64,000 nt of DNA, from NCBI GenBank assembly GCA_021018995.1, contig CM037591.1:66615901-66679900 (forward strand), in the 5' to 3' direction. The position numbers and the translations under genes were made by a program. How positions within the stretch are numbered: the first letter of the stretch is position 1; each line of letters opens with the position of its first letter. Positions 33,874 to 46,510 of the stretch are shown piece after piece. This DNA is from Chloranthus sessilifolius. Its lineage: Eukaryota > Streptophyta > Magnoliopsida > Chloranthales > Chloranthaceae. The notes beneath the pieces are model-generated. The model was not told the DNA's origin, did not search any database, and saw only the letters and a list, made by a program, of their open reading frames with translations.

Positions 33874-36350
33874 TTTCAAAATATTTTTTAACAAAAAATA
33901 AAATCTATACTACTAGTTAAATTAATCATCATATGTTTGGTATAATTTTTAAAAATTCCAAATCCTTCACCTTTACTTTTCATCACAGTAATTATCCTTG
34001 ATCAGAACTCAACAATTTCAATTCTATATAGAGTGGAGTGTGTGCGTATCAGTGAAAATTTTATTCATCATAAATTTTTCTAAACTATAGATTTAGAAAA
34101 TACTTTTATCCAAACTCTTACTATTGGCATACTCTAAAAAAGATATCGAAATTTTTTATTCTCTCACTATGATATATGTACACGATAAATTCAAAGGACA
34201 ATCAACTAAGAAGGTAAATCTCATGGAATAGATAATCGATTATGATCATATGACTTTTCGTTCATTCATAATATTTATTTCATGCATCTTTATTAGACTC
34301 ATACTTTTGTAAATCGTAAATTACAAAGGACTTTCCTTCAGCTTGTAATGGGGCTTTGGGCTAAAAGGGTTCAAAGAAAGGTAGATAGGGGTTCAAAAGT
34401 TTATGAGAATTTAATTCTTCCTTCTCTATCTTCTTTCCTTCTTCAGTAAGTATCCAAAAATTTGGATGACTTCCCATTTTTCTTTTCTGATTTTTTTGTG
34501 TGTAAATCCTATTTTCATAGAATCGTATTTTACAATTTCTTCTAAAACACTTCTAAATCATTTTTTTATGATTTTTCTTTTTTTTTTTCCCATATATATT
34601 TTTTTCTTGTATTTCTTCTCAGTTGTACCCTGTTCAGCAGATCCCTTATCTGTTAAGCGTATACTCCTTTCACTCCCTCTTCTTCCCTTCTTTTACATTC
34701 TAAACTCTCAGAAATTATAAGGGTTAAAGGTAGAAAGCTTAGGGTAGTACATATGGTTAAGAAAAATATAAAATTTTTTATATAAAGAAATTCGATTTTA
34801 GGCTTCTAATATGGGTTCAAAGGATAAAATCTTTTATGAGATTTTGGCTTTTTGGCTCTAGTTTAACAAAAGATGGCCTTTGATCATTTTCACGATTTAC
34901 TAGTATGGATGTCTTCTTGTTTTGATGTATTTAACAGATAGTTCTAAAGAAACAAATCATCATAATCACAGAATATCTTGATTCTAAGTTCAACAATATG
35001 AGATTTCTCAGTAAAAGTTTAAGAAAATTTTTAAGCTTGAAAACAAAAGCAGTCTCTCTCAGAATATAAAGAGGATATATTAGCTTAAGATCTCACTGAT
35101 TTTATAATTTTAAAACTATAATATAAATTTTGCAGTTTAAATCAATCGTATAGTTTCAAACATTCATCAGATACAGTGTTCAAAGGTGTTATTCATAAAT
35201 TGCAACTATTTTATTTTGATTGTTGAACTTTTGCTATGATGGATTGTTAGGTTTAATAGATTCACAATTTTTTCTGTCATACTTTGCATATATTGGTTAA
35301 CTCTAGACTAAAATTGCTATTTTTCTAACTAAAAGCAGAGAAATTAAAAATTTTCTAATTTTCTTCAAAATTTCAAAAAAAAAAAAATGAAAATAAAAGC
35401 GAATAAAAATTGTTACCTACTAATATATATAGATTTGTATATCCCCCCCCCCCCAAACTTAAGTAGGACAATGTCCTCATTGTGCAAAACAGAAGACATA
35501 GCAAAAAAAAAATTGTTTTTTAGAGTTTTCTTATTTTCTTATTTACCGTAATGGTGTTATTCAGTTAATGGGTAAATGATTTGCATTAGGATTCAACAAT
35601 GATCCCCCAAACTTGAGAGAAACTGCTTTCGGTATAAATAAAAATTTTGCACTATAAAAAAATAGTTAGAAACAATAAAAAAATAGTTAAAAGAAATTAA
35701 CATATATGTTAAATGAAATATGTACATGAGATAAAGAGAAGATTATATAAAGGATTAAACCTAGGAAAAATCTAAACACACACTAAGACACCGGTACTGG
35801 CAGCAATGTCTAAGAAGAAATCTTCAATAAAGATCTGTCCTCGACTTCTAACCACCTTCAATCAGAGTCTCTCATTCCTTCCTACCAAAGGAGTATCCAC
35901 TCCTTAGTAGGGTCGTCATGTCAAAACACTTCCCTCTGTACCATTCTTTATCTTGCATCCCCCAAACTTAGCACATCATAGGTCTTCTTTAGAAGAAATG
36001 CAATGCCACAGCGGGAGTGCTTCAAAGGGTAAGGAAGTGAGCACATCTCTAGATCTCATCGCCAGATCACTCTTTACCTATACTGCTCCCTTGCGAAGAC
36101 TATGTGAAGAGAATGTACACAGTTGGCAGAAAAAGTATAAGCAATGGAGAGGGGTGGTGAGGAGATCAAGGATGGGATGGGACATGACATTGGAAAATAC
36201 AACCCATCATTATTAGAGAGGAACACACATTCAGGGTGGGTTATAATGGTATAAAGGTTAGGAAGTGGGGGAAAATGGATTCGTGGTATATGGTTTCGAA
36301 TTTGGGTTAGGTTTAGGGTCAAAGGTAGTCTTGGTGAATGATTCAGCATC
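33651..36350. other. Untranslated interior of Athila-like #1
   Basis: No coding domain is recognisable on either strand. The ~150 bp next to the purine tract (TTTCGTAGGGAGTACGATTA, CCTTTAAACCCCTAGGTGAT) are shared with element #3. Poly-C at about 35442-35455 is a simple run. Confidence 0.6.
33836..33866. repeat. (AT)n microsatellite
   Basis: About 15 AT dinucleotides followed by a T-run, within the untranslated interior of Athila-like #1. Confidence 0.9.
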
Positions 36351-36989
36351 TCGACTAGGTCACTGACACTTCAGATTTTCTACTCTTTATTCTGTAGCCA
36401 GGAGCTCAACTCTATGTATTTCGAGAATTCTATCGAGTTGTTTACTGAAACTAGTCTGATTATGCTCTTCCGTCATGGGGTTTAGGTATGAAAGATGAAA
36501 GATGAAAGATATGAGTTTTTAGGAGGGTAAGGGTATGGTTTTATTGGGAAGGGAAGGCTTCACATGTCAAGGTATAGGCTTATAGGCTTGAGTAGTTGGG
36601 AAGTGGTAGTCTTGAATGTGAAGTTTGTTTCTCTTATAAATTTAATGGGTCCGAATTCCAACATAACTGATAATACAGACCACTGGAACTGCCTGTTCCC
36701 TAAAATTATCGTTTATAATTCTAGCTAACAATGAACCGTTTGAAGAGGCTCTTCACCTGTTAAATCGTACTCGCTATGATTCAGCATTCTTAATCGTAGT
36801 TGCTCGTAAGTCCATACGTTCAACCACGATTACAAACAAAAAGAGAGATGTTCATACGATTGGATGTATTTTACACATTGTAAGTCGTATGAAATTCTTG
36901 AAAAGAATACTAATAATAATGATATACATATGTTACAAGATTTTTCTACGGGTGAGTCGGTAGCTCGACGGGTTCTAGAGGGAATTAAT

Positions 36990-38114
36990 TAAAAACAGAG
37001 GGAGTTGATGTGCCTCCCATAGATATACATCCTCTAGACGTACCAACTGTATGTGAAAGTAGTACGTTACTCTCTCTTCCCAAAAGGGTTAGCTGCTCAA
37101 TTTGAGTTTTCAACCTTTCGACAGATTATTGTAGATGATTAAGTAATTATGTCTGGATGTGGCTATGTTGCACCCAGCTGTTTGTTATTTGCAACAAGGC
37201 ATCCTCATTAGCAGTATGGTATTGGGCTCTTGTGGGGTAAGGTGGTACAATTAGACGTTGGGAGACTGATTGAGTTGGGTCATGGTTTGGACCACAGGCT
37301 TCTCCTTGTTGAGATATTGGGTACGATTTTATACCCACTAGAGATTGGACTTTTGTTTTCTAAAATCTCTGTCCTAAAAAACCTTTCATCATTGACTTTA
37401 ATTTATATAATCTTCCTTGTCTAAGAAGTACGCTTGTTAAAATCTTTGAATCAATCTCACCTGATGCGTGATTTTGCACTGGTTCCTTGCTAAGGATCTC
37501 AAAGAGTTCCTAAGCTTCTTCTGTTGTTAAATTTTGAAACATACCACCACTGGCTACATCAATCCTATACCGGTTTGCATTATTAAGGCTTTCATAAAAA
37601 ATGAGCACTAGGTGCTAGCACATAATCCCATGGTGAGGATACTTGTTCAGAAGATCCTTGAGACGGTTCCAATATTCCTGAAGAGATTCATCCGAAAATT
37701 ATAGAAACGTTATAATCAGATGTCAGATTTTATTCGTTCTACTGATTGGAAAGAATTTCGTAAGGAGCATGCATTCCAATCCTTCCCAATTAGGGGTCGA
37801 ATTATGAGGTAAAGAGTTTATCCACTGCTTTGCTTCATCTCTAAGGGAATATGCGAATAGCCTCAATCGAGTGGATTCGTTTGTCAAGTTTTCAATTTGA
37901 ATGACAGTGCATATTCTTATGAATTTTTTAAAATGCAGATAGGGGCATCCATTAGCCCATAAAAGGTCGAAAGTGTTTGAAGTATATTAGGCGTAATTTT
38001 AAAAGTCCTATTACCGGCTTGGGGGTGTATTTGGATACATGGGGGAGGTATAAGAGGTGCCAATGAATGGTATTCCCCCATGGTTTTAGCCATATATTGG
38101 TTTCTTCCTGCCAT
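36990..38114 (-). pseudogene. Degraded Athila-type gag
   Basis: Reading leftward from 38114, the segments PPCIQIHPQAGNRTFKIT, LRDEAKQWINSLP and PHHGI follow the order of the Ty3/gypsy Athila gag (retrotransposon gag domain). At least one frameshift near 37925 and several stops break the frame. Confidence 0.82.
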
Positions 38115-38414
38115 ACTGAGATCATAACAGGTTCGCTAAAAACAGTTATTATAAATATCTATTTGAATTTGAATTTTATCTAATTTTTATTCTAGAAAGT
38201 AGGGAGAGAAAACAAATCTAAGCCTTGAGCTTCTCTGACCAGGGGAGCTTGAGACTTTGGGTCATCGCTTCGAATAAACCTGTGAAAGATTAAAAAGTGA
38301 TAAAAGAAAGTTAAAAATTTAAAGAAATATAAAAAGTGAAAGATAAATATTTATTTGAAAATAAAAATATAAATAAAAAGATAAATCACTTCCCTGATAG
38401 CGGCGCCAAAAACT

Positions 38415-39886
38415 TGATCGCTACTTATATGTGTATCTAATTAAGTCTTAACCTATTGCAAGCGCACAATGGAAATTGTAGAGCTAGTATAGGATTGTTC
38501 CCATGAAGAAGTTATTATCTTATCTATATTTCTATTTTAAAGTTTATATTTATCTTTTAAGGTTCTAAACTACTGGAGAAATATGAATAAAGAATGAGTT
38601 TTTAATCTAAAATGCATAAAATAAATCCTAATCCTCCTTCAGATTGAGGTTATCAATCTCAATCTTCAGCCATCGGATATTTATAAAAATAAACAATACT
38701 GTTATATCATATTGCAGTCTTCTAAAATTTGGGTGTCAATCAAAAACTATAATTTCTTAACACAGATTTAATTTAATCAACAATTTTCTAAATTCTGAGG
38801 GTCAATCAAATTCTATAAAATTGAAGATGGAAAAGTAAAAACCGTTACACTAATCTGTAAACTTCAACCTGAGTCATCAATTCAAATCAAAATTCGAAGA
38901 TGTTTACAAAGCATATAAATAAAGCAAATAAAATCTAAACTAGAAAACAAAGTAAATATATCTTTTACCCCTCAGCTACAGTCGTTAATTACTTTTGAGA
39001 AACTAGGATATCTACACTAATCTTCAGCATCCAATAGCAGTCGTCAATTACTCTTGAGAAACCTCTGATATCTAATCTACAAAACAATAAAAATCTACTC
39101 TAATTTTTTATCATAAGAAAATCCAACCTCAGTCGTCAATTGATGCTAAGAATTTTTTTGATGGTTTATTCCTACACTGGGCCCACTTATTTATAGATCA
39201 TAAGGGGTTGGTTTACAAGACTTCTAATTCTAATAAAAGAAATTACTAAAGTAAAAGTATCCTAATATAATTCTAATTCCTAATTTTATTCTTCCTTACT
39301 TTCAAACTGTAGATGTGCTTCGACTTTATTTCCTTGGTAATAACAGCAAAGATCTTCGGAGTTTATCTTCATCAATCTTCTCAGATCCGTAATTCACCAA
39401 ACTTCTAATTCTATGCATGTCGGTGGTAGTTTTCACATGATTAGCAGTAACATTTCAGTAGTAGAGAAGCTTTTCTTTTGCACAATCGTAAACTATGATT
39501 ATCTGTTTTCTTCTCTTTTTGGGAAAATCGTAAACCACGATTTTCTAGCTTCTCCTATTATGACGATAATTACGATTTTTCTTACGATTGCTTGCTTTTT
39601 CTTCTTGTTTTGCTTCCGCTTATAGAGAATCGTAAATTATAATTTTTTATTTCTTTACTTCATCAACGCTCAATCGTCTTTTACGATTTTCTAGCTTTCA
39701 ATGTATAGCGAATTGCCTTCTTACGTTAAATAATCTTTTTACTGCTCATTTTGATGAATATTAGCACTTTGTCTCTCTTTTACTATTTTTCCTTAATATC
39801 TGCGCATCGTTAACTTGTTAGTAGCAAACTAAGTTCTAGCATCACTAAGTTTAGAGTGATAAAATAATAAATTATGTGACTGATCA
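38415..39886 (-). repeat. 5' LTR of Athila-like element #1
   Basis: 1472 bp. On the minus strand it begins TGATCAGTCACAT and ends TAGCGATCA, immediately followed by the tRNA-Asp-type primer binding site. The palindrome cluster is at 39481-39720. Confidence 0.92.
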
Positions 39887-40792
39887 ACAAGTTCGGATGT
39901 ACTAGGACAAGTACAAGGGCGTCGAACCATAGGAACTTGTCATTTATCTTCATTCAATTTCTATTTTTTTTAATAAAAGTATAAAAAGTTAAATTTCTTA
40001 AATAAACTAAAATAAAAAGAAACCTAAAATAGTTTTGAAATAAGAGAAGAGAAGGCAGTCTAAAATCTCTCTTGGATCCTAGACTCGTATATAATAAATC
40101 ATATTTCTTTTCTATAATGTATCCCAGGTACCCCTGCTCCAGGCCATAAGATTTGTCACATCTTATATGAATTAGACGAGCCTAAACATCAAAGAATCAT
40201 TGCACGTAACAAATTAAAACTACCCTACAAGGCCTAGGCCGTCGACAAATATTCTATCCAATCTAACCCCAATCCCTACAATCCCACTGAGATTAAACTA
40301 ATTAGAATTAAACCTTTACAATCGCTCTTTCTCGATGACTCTCGAAACCTCCAACATGCAATCGTACCATTAAAATAGAATTCAAAATAAAAATAAAAAT
40401 AAACTTTATTATATACTTACCTGAAATTTATAAGAGATCCCAGCCTAAGCATGATTCAGCCTTGAATCGCTCGAAAGACCTTCATCATTGCTAAATCGGT
40501 CTTCTCCCAATGATTACGGTCAATCTCCCTCTATTTTAGAACTAAACCTAACCTAAACTATGAAAACTCACGCCAGAAGCTCTCTAGAAAAGTTTGGCAT
40601 GTGAATTCCATAAAACCTACCCCTAGGGTCCTTATTTATAGAGTATAAGGCCCTAGAACAATAGTACATGACAAGTATATCTAAAGAATCCCAAGAAATC
40701 TGGTGGAGGACGAAGAATCCGGAAGGGATCTGCGTTGCCAAAGAAAATCCAGTTGGAAGAGTTAATTTCTCATGCTAAAACACTATCTTGTG

Positions 40793-41067
40793 TGGTCGAA
40801 CGTGAATCTCGATCAGTTAGAATGCAGATTAATCCTTCAGGTAGCGCTGGCTTTGTGGGCTTCAGATTTGCTTGAATTTCTGACCGGTTGAGCTGGTTTT
40901 GACTGATTGACTTTTGTGTTTTTGAAGCTCGGATGTATGTGATCGGTCGAGCTGGTCTTCTGACCGGTCCACTTGGATCCATTTCTTCTTCTCTGTTTTC
41001 TTCCTGAGGCACCTCTCTGTTGCGCGAACCTAATCGATCAAGAATGGAGTCCTAACCGGTCAGAATG
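40793..41067. repeat. Palindrome cluster in Athila #3 LTR (GACCGGTCGA type)
   Basis: Degenerate copies include GACCGGTTGAGC, GATCGGTCGAGC, GACCGGTCC, AATCGATCA and TAACCGGTCA. They resemble the motif of LTR F although this LTR belongs to another gypsy lineage. Confidence 0.65.
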
Positions 41068-41182
41068 ACCTTTCTGAGCATTTCTTCATTGGTCCTTCTT
41101 GAATTCTTGCCAAAGCTTCGGTCAAAATGACCTTTCTGAGCATTTCTTCATTGGTCCTTCTTGAATTCTTGCCAAAGATTCG
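41059..41182. repeat. 62-bp tandem duplication in Athila #3 LTR
   Basis: The block GTCAGAATGACCTTTCTGAG at 41059 is repeated from 41121 with only two or three differences, so it is recent. The duplicated unit begins at the last palindrome of the cluster. Confidence 0.88.
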
Positions 41183-42162
41183 GGTTTCTTCTTAACTTTT
41201 CTCTTCTAAGTCATTTTTCATTTATCTAGCCTTTGAACCTGTTGAAGCACAACATGAACTAAAAATATCCATTAGTAGTTAAATGAGAGCTAACAAGGTC
41301 GAGATTTGGGTCAAAAGTATACCATTTTAGAGGTTGATCACACCCCCAAAATCTCAACTTTGCTAGAGCAAAGGCAACATTGAAAAACATAACCCGAAAG
41401 CAAACTAGCCTATTCTAATAATGTACAGTCTAATACAAATTTGAAAAGCCACTTTCGTAGGGAGCATGATTGCATTTAGCATATGCAACAGGCCTTTAAA
41501 CCCCTAGGTGATCCCTAGTGTAGGAGTTGTGTCTCCTGAGAGTTTTAGTGAAGGCGCCCACAAACTTCCAAAACAGTTTTCAAAACCATAGATAAAAGAG
41601 TTTTCAAAATTCGATTTTCATAATACATATAATTTTAAAATAAAAAACCTGTAATCGTTTCAACATGCAAATCTCTATTCTCAAATATCGATGTCATGTT
41701 AATTCCACTATTGCCTATTCCAACTAACTCAATGCTCTGATCCTGTGACAGCCCAATTTTTCCTTACCACAAAACCCGCACTGTCAGATCACACACACGA
41801 TTTGAATCACAGTGATGCTATGGTATCGATGCGCAAGCATCACTCCTTGACATCTCGATCTTTCCTCACAATTAAATAATAGGAAGGATCAGACCATCTC
41901 ATAATGATAAGCTCACAAAAGCGGAAGCAAAATGCGCAAAACGGAAACACAACAGAGCTATATCAATAACAACATGGCAACATAAAACCCACCAAGTTAG
42001 CTACCATATGCACATGCCCAAAAACAAAATAAACGTCCACTGATGAAGGTCGACCTCAATCTAAACAGTGGATCAAAAAAATACTATTGTATTTAATTAC
42101 AATTTCTCCATATATAGTTTAACAAATATCCCAACAAAACTACCCAAGCTCCACTCAAGCAA

Positions 42163-42254
42163 CTATGGGAAATGCTCCTCAGGCAAGTCTTCCTCTTCCG
42201 CAGGATTGTAGTCCAAATCTTCCTCCTGCTCCGGATCACGCTCAAAATCAGCTC
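42163..42254 (-). other. Conserved acidic exon of LTR C
   Basis: An acceptor TAACTGCAG and two bases precede ADFERDPEQEEDLDYNPAEE, ending LPEEHFP-stop. It has the same phase and core as in A, B and D. Confidence 0.7.
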
Positions 42255-42640
42255 CTGCAGTTATGACGTATAGTCAAGGGGTGAGCTTCATCCAAACTCA
42301 ATAGAGAAAATACCATGCTAAATCACACCTTATCGTTCTAATTCATGTTTTTGATGCATAAATAAAAGCAATTGGAATTTGTATTGTATCAAAATATATC
42401 AATTTCAAAATAAAGCATTTACTAAAGCCTCAACAAGTCAAATCATGATGGTGGATAAATATACTTACGCAATGCATATCGGGACAAGAAATCGAAACAT
42501 GAATCGAAGCATGTTAACGGAACGAGTATGAAAACATGTAACCAGGATTCGAGATAATTTAGAATGCATAGCATGGAATCATAACATAGCATATCGCATA
42601 GCATGGTTCGAGACATATCATATCAAATGGCATTAGGGTA

Positions 42641-42867
42641 AGTATCCTGTAGTAGGGAACATAGCAGTCTGTAGTAGGACACAAGGTCGTAACCCCGGGG
42701 ACTCCACCCCTCTCTTGGAGACTCCACTCCCCTTACGACTAATGCAACTAAGAAACAAGTCACATGGCAAAGCATCCCGTATTAGGGAATTGAGCAGTCC
42801 GTAGTAGGACACAGGGTTGTAACCCCGGGGAATCCACCCCTCTCATGAAGGCTCCACTCCTCATTGC
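42641..42867. repeat. 130-bp period tandem duplication in LTR C
   Basis: AGTATCCTGTAGTAGGGAAC at 42641 and AGCATCCCGTATTAGGGAAT at 42771 head two ~97-bp copies, both containing GTAACCCCGGGGA and CCACCCCTCTC. Confidence 0.8.
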
Positions 42868-43045
42868 ACATGTTCATAGAATCACATCACATAGGCACAT
42901 ATCGGGTACACACAGATAGAGCAAGCTTTAAGAACGAAAACACAACAAATCGATTACAATGCGAGATCAAGATGCGTGTACAAAAATCATGCAAGGCGTG
43001 TGCGTAAAAGAAAAATCAAATCTTCACATTCACGAGTTTCAAGAT

Positions 43046-43066
43046 ACACAGACACACAGACACACA

Positions 43067-43135
<69 letters not shown>
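43046..43135. repeat. (AC)n(AT)n compound microsatellite in LTR C
   Basis: ACAG/ACAC repeats pass into about 20 AC and then 12 AT dinucleotides. It produces His-Thr and Ile-Tyr-rich false frames. Confidence 0.93.
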
Positions 43136-43404
43136 CATTTCGGAGATATAGTTCATTTGATAGTCGCATCACAAACATGATTTTGAGAAAATATATAATT
43201 GGGCAAGGTATTTTCCCTACCTCAAGTGTCAAAAATTTTACAAGCCAAACAGAGCGATTCAAGATCGAAGCTCTAGCAAATGATCCCATTCATATACCCT
43301 AATTCACGCCCGACATACACACAATGGTTAATGAACCATACATGGCTGGATCAAGGTCTTTCAAGGCGTAAAGCACACCAAAAACCCAAAGTACACAGAG
43401 TACA

Positions 43405-43635
43405 CCTCGTCGCGGCGAGTCTACATGTTGCCGTGGAGAGCTCTTCAGGGTGCCATATGACAAGGGCATCTCACCGCGGCGAAGCGACAAGCCATAAGCC
43501 AATCTCGCCGCGGCGAGATTTTCCATTGCCGAAATGGCCTGGGTTTCAAGGCAGCACTCGCCGTGGCGAGCGCTTCAGGTGAGCCATAACTGATTCTAGG
43601 GCAGCAGTCACCGCGGCGAGCCATAACTGCTCGCC
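43405..43635. repeat. Palindrome cluster in LTR C (CTCGCCGCGGCGAG type)
   Basis: Copies include CTCGTCGCGGCGAG, TTGCCGTGGAGAG, CTCACCGCGGCGA, TCTCGCCGCGGCGAGA, CTCGCCGTGGCGAG and TCACCGCGGCGAG. The differences from the perfect palindrome are mostly C-to-T or G-to-A at CpG. Confidence 0.85.
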
Positions 43636-44752
43636 AGAATTTTGTTTGTCCTCTGAGCCTCGAATTCCCAAAATTCATGTATAGTCTTCATTTAAAAGAC
43701 GAAATAGAGTCACCTAACGCGAGGTTTTGCTGAAACTAGACTTCTATCACAATTAATCTGCATGAGACGCGATCGGAAATCCTGAAAATCGAAGGATTTG
43801 ATTCCCAAGTTAGTCATGAATCCAATTTATGGGGTTTTGAGGCATGCATTGTTAGAATGCGACCCAGTCGGGTCAGCTTTATGCAAATTAAGCCTCCAGA
43901 CACTAGTGTGATTATGCATGCACACAGATTGAGGCATTGAACTCCACGAAGTTGGCTACAAAGCCTCTTGTATGTCCAATTTCTAAAATCCACTGCATGA
44001 TCCTCTAACTCTTGCGTGAGCTGGTTCTAATTCTAGAAAATAAACTTATAGAGCAAGGATTTGAGGGTTTACCATAACGGATTTCTCGCATGTGAAGTCT
44101 CCGCGCTCTGCGTAACTCCCTCCTATTAGAACATATTGGTCTTTGCTCGAGTGAGCCCGCAGTTCAAGAACAATGGGACGGTCTCTCTATAGCGAGGGTC
44201 GATTCGAGTGGACTGAATCGACGAGATCGGACGGTGAAAAGAGTTCCTTCAAGATGGAGACGATATGAGAGGAAGAAGCAACTCTGCTTCATTTTCCCTT
44301 GTTCGACACTCAATTCCCATGCACAACTTATGCGTGCATGGGAGCTAAATAAACTGGGGTTGGTTCAAATGTGGAACCAAATACACCCACTTAAGTGTAT
44401 AAACTTGACTCAAAGGCCATAGATTGGGGGTTTATAACTTGTGGGCCAGATGTTCTAATGGTTTCAACCCATGGGTCAGGTTGGATTAATGGGTCCCGAC
44501 CCTCAAGCGTTGACAACAGGTCTGATTCTAGGGCCCATTACTGTTGGGTCATACCATTAGGGCTGCTGACCCATTGGGCCTAAAATATGGGTTTAACTTG
44601 TTGTTTCTCACACAAGGAGTCCAACTGATTGTTGGGTCCTGTTCCAAAGAGACCCACTCCATATACTAACTGTTAAGTCGTGGTTATCAGGTGCCTTATA
44701 AGTCGGAGCTATAGTGCGATTATAAATCGAAATGGGCGGGTGTTACAGATCC

Positions 44753-45325
44753 TTAGACAAATCTTTCATACATGCCTAGAATGTCGTGTGTGCATGTGCC
44801 AATGTTTAAATCATTCTATCATTAGATTAATCCAAATAGGGAATTGTTAGATCCCAAGTCTCGACTCACTCCTCACCTTAGGTATACACTTATAACAAAT
44901 TCGCTTCGATGAATAGTTTACTTTTTCACACACATATGAGATGGAATTACCATGCAAATAAAAAAGATCTCACATGCTTTAAGAAATACGGTGTATCAAA
45001 GAATTTTAAAAGAAATCTAATAAAGAATGATGTTTGTATCCTAAGCATGTTATACCATGTACCATAAGCATTGCATCATCACTCTCCACAAGGCATTTAC
45101 CAACAAAGATTGGATCATGAAGGTCTTTTTTAGGGTTGTAATAGGGCTCGGGTGAAGGTTATGAAAAAAAAGGAGGTTGGATTCAAATTTTCTCTAAGAA
45201 ACCGGAAAAAGAAGACACATTTGATTTTCTAATTTTCTCGACTTTCTTTTCTTTTATTTTCTTCTTTTTCTTTTCTTTTTGACATCACCCCATATTTTTC
45301 ATTTTTCTACCTCTTTCACGCACAC

Positions 45326-45383
<58 letters not shown>

Positions 45384-46505
45384 TTTTTTTTTTTTCTCTC
45401 CCCTTTTTCCAAATATAGTTTTGCCATATGCTCCTTGCAAGTATTACTACCATGCCTCTCTCTTACTCTCTTATTCTCATCCCTCTTTCCCAATTTCTCA
45501 AAGATTGAAGGATAAGGTCTTTCAATTTTTCAAACTGATGTGGAGTATGGTTAATATGGCTTAACAAGAAACATTTTAAGGCAAAATTTTCATTAAGGCT
45601 CAAAGGAGTGCTAAGGTAAATCAGTATGAGGTGAGGCATTTTAGGTTCAAACGAGCCAAAGACAACCTTCAATCACTTCCTCACAAGGTGGTAATGATGC
45701 CTATTTGTCTTGAGTTCAAACACAATGTGTTCTAGTGCAATGATATAGAATATGGAAAATAAACAAACCGAGATAGAATGTATGAGATTTAAACAATTAA
45801 GCACGAATTTCAAAGATACTCCAGATTTATTTTAACACTCATCAAGAACGAGAAAAAAAAGTTCTAAAGCTTAGCAGGTGTAGCCTACACTAGGATCCTA
45901 AAATTTCATATTCAAACTAATCCTTTGATTTCCGGATCTTAGCATGGTGAAAGTGTAAATTTTTTTCTAAACATGAAATTCAGACTAATCTTAAATGTTC
46001 ACATTGGAATTATTTATCCTAAACAATAGTAGTCTTAACATGGCATGAATATTTAAAAACTAAAATTCACATGCATCATCGATTACAATTTGAAAACTAC
46101 GACAAAAATAACACATGATGGTTTCAAAAATTATGTATGCGAAAACACCCCCGAACCTTATTGGTGCAATGCTCTGATTGCACAAAACCATAAACATGAA
46201 TAACAACAATAGGGCAATAGAGAAGATATAACATCAAATCAACACAAGCACCAAGAAATGCCACCTAATGTCCTTTACGCTTTCGAGAGGATGAAGGAAG
46301 AGGAGGTAGAGGTACAACGAGACCCTTCCCACGAGAGGAAGGAGGTGTGCCACCTAGGTCACAATCATTGGCGTCGAGAACAATGGGGGACAATTGGTTA
46401 CGTAAGTTATTCATTTCTCTCTCCCATTGTCTATGTACCTCGGTGTGTTTTAATGCAGCTTCCGCAAAAGATCGAGCATCTTCCTCGCGATAATACCTCT
46501 CATAG
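44753..46505. other. Untranslated interior of Athila-like #3
   Basis: No coding segment was recognised. It contains a compound (AC)n(AT)n microsatellite at 45318-45383 and T-rich tracts. Confidence 0.6.
45318..45383. repeat. (AC)n(AT)n compound microsatellite
   Basis: About 21 AC followed by 11 AT dinucleotides and a T-run, in the same order as the tract inside nearby LTR C. Confidence 0.93.
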
Positions 46506-46510
46506 TTCCA

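Larger units (their letters stand above)
32174..39886 (-). mobile_element. Athila-like gypsy element #1, complete with both LTRs but lacking pol
   Basis: LTRs are at 32174-33638 and 38415-39886, and a perfect 5-bp duplication ACAAG flanks it (32169-32173 and 39887-39891). On the minus strand the primer binding site AGTTTTTGGCGCCG (complementary to tRNA-Asp, typical of Athila) is at 38414-38401 and the purine tract AGTTTGGGAATG is at 33650-33639. The interior is only about 4.8 kb and holds a degraded gag (36990-38114) and untranslated DNA. No protease, RT or integrase was recognised, so it must have been mobilised in trans or has lost pol. Confidence 0.92.
41744..44747 (-). mobile_element. Solo LTR C (Tekay/Del-like gypsy)
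   Basis: On the minus strand it runs TGTAACACCCGCC ... TTGGGCTGTCACA, 3004 bp, flanked by a perfect GATCC duplication (41739-41743 and 44748-44752). It lies in the untranslated interior of Athila-like #3. It holds a possible donor ATG|GTAAAC at about 44073, a palindrome cluster 43405-43635, a 130-bp duplication, an (AC)n(AT)n tract, and the acidic exon 42163-42254. Confidence 0.95.

Noticed and set aside
42959-43302. His-Thr and Ile-Tyr-rich frames on both strands (also at 45279-45515, 59303-59590, 60777-60968)
   Set aside because: These are translations of (AC)n and (AT)n microsatellites.
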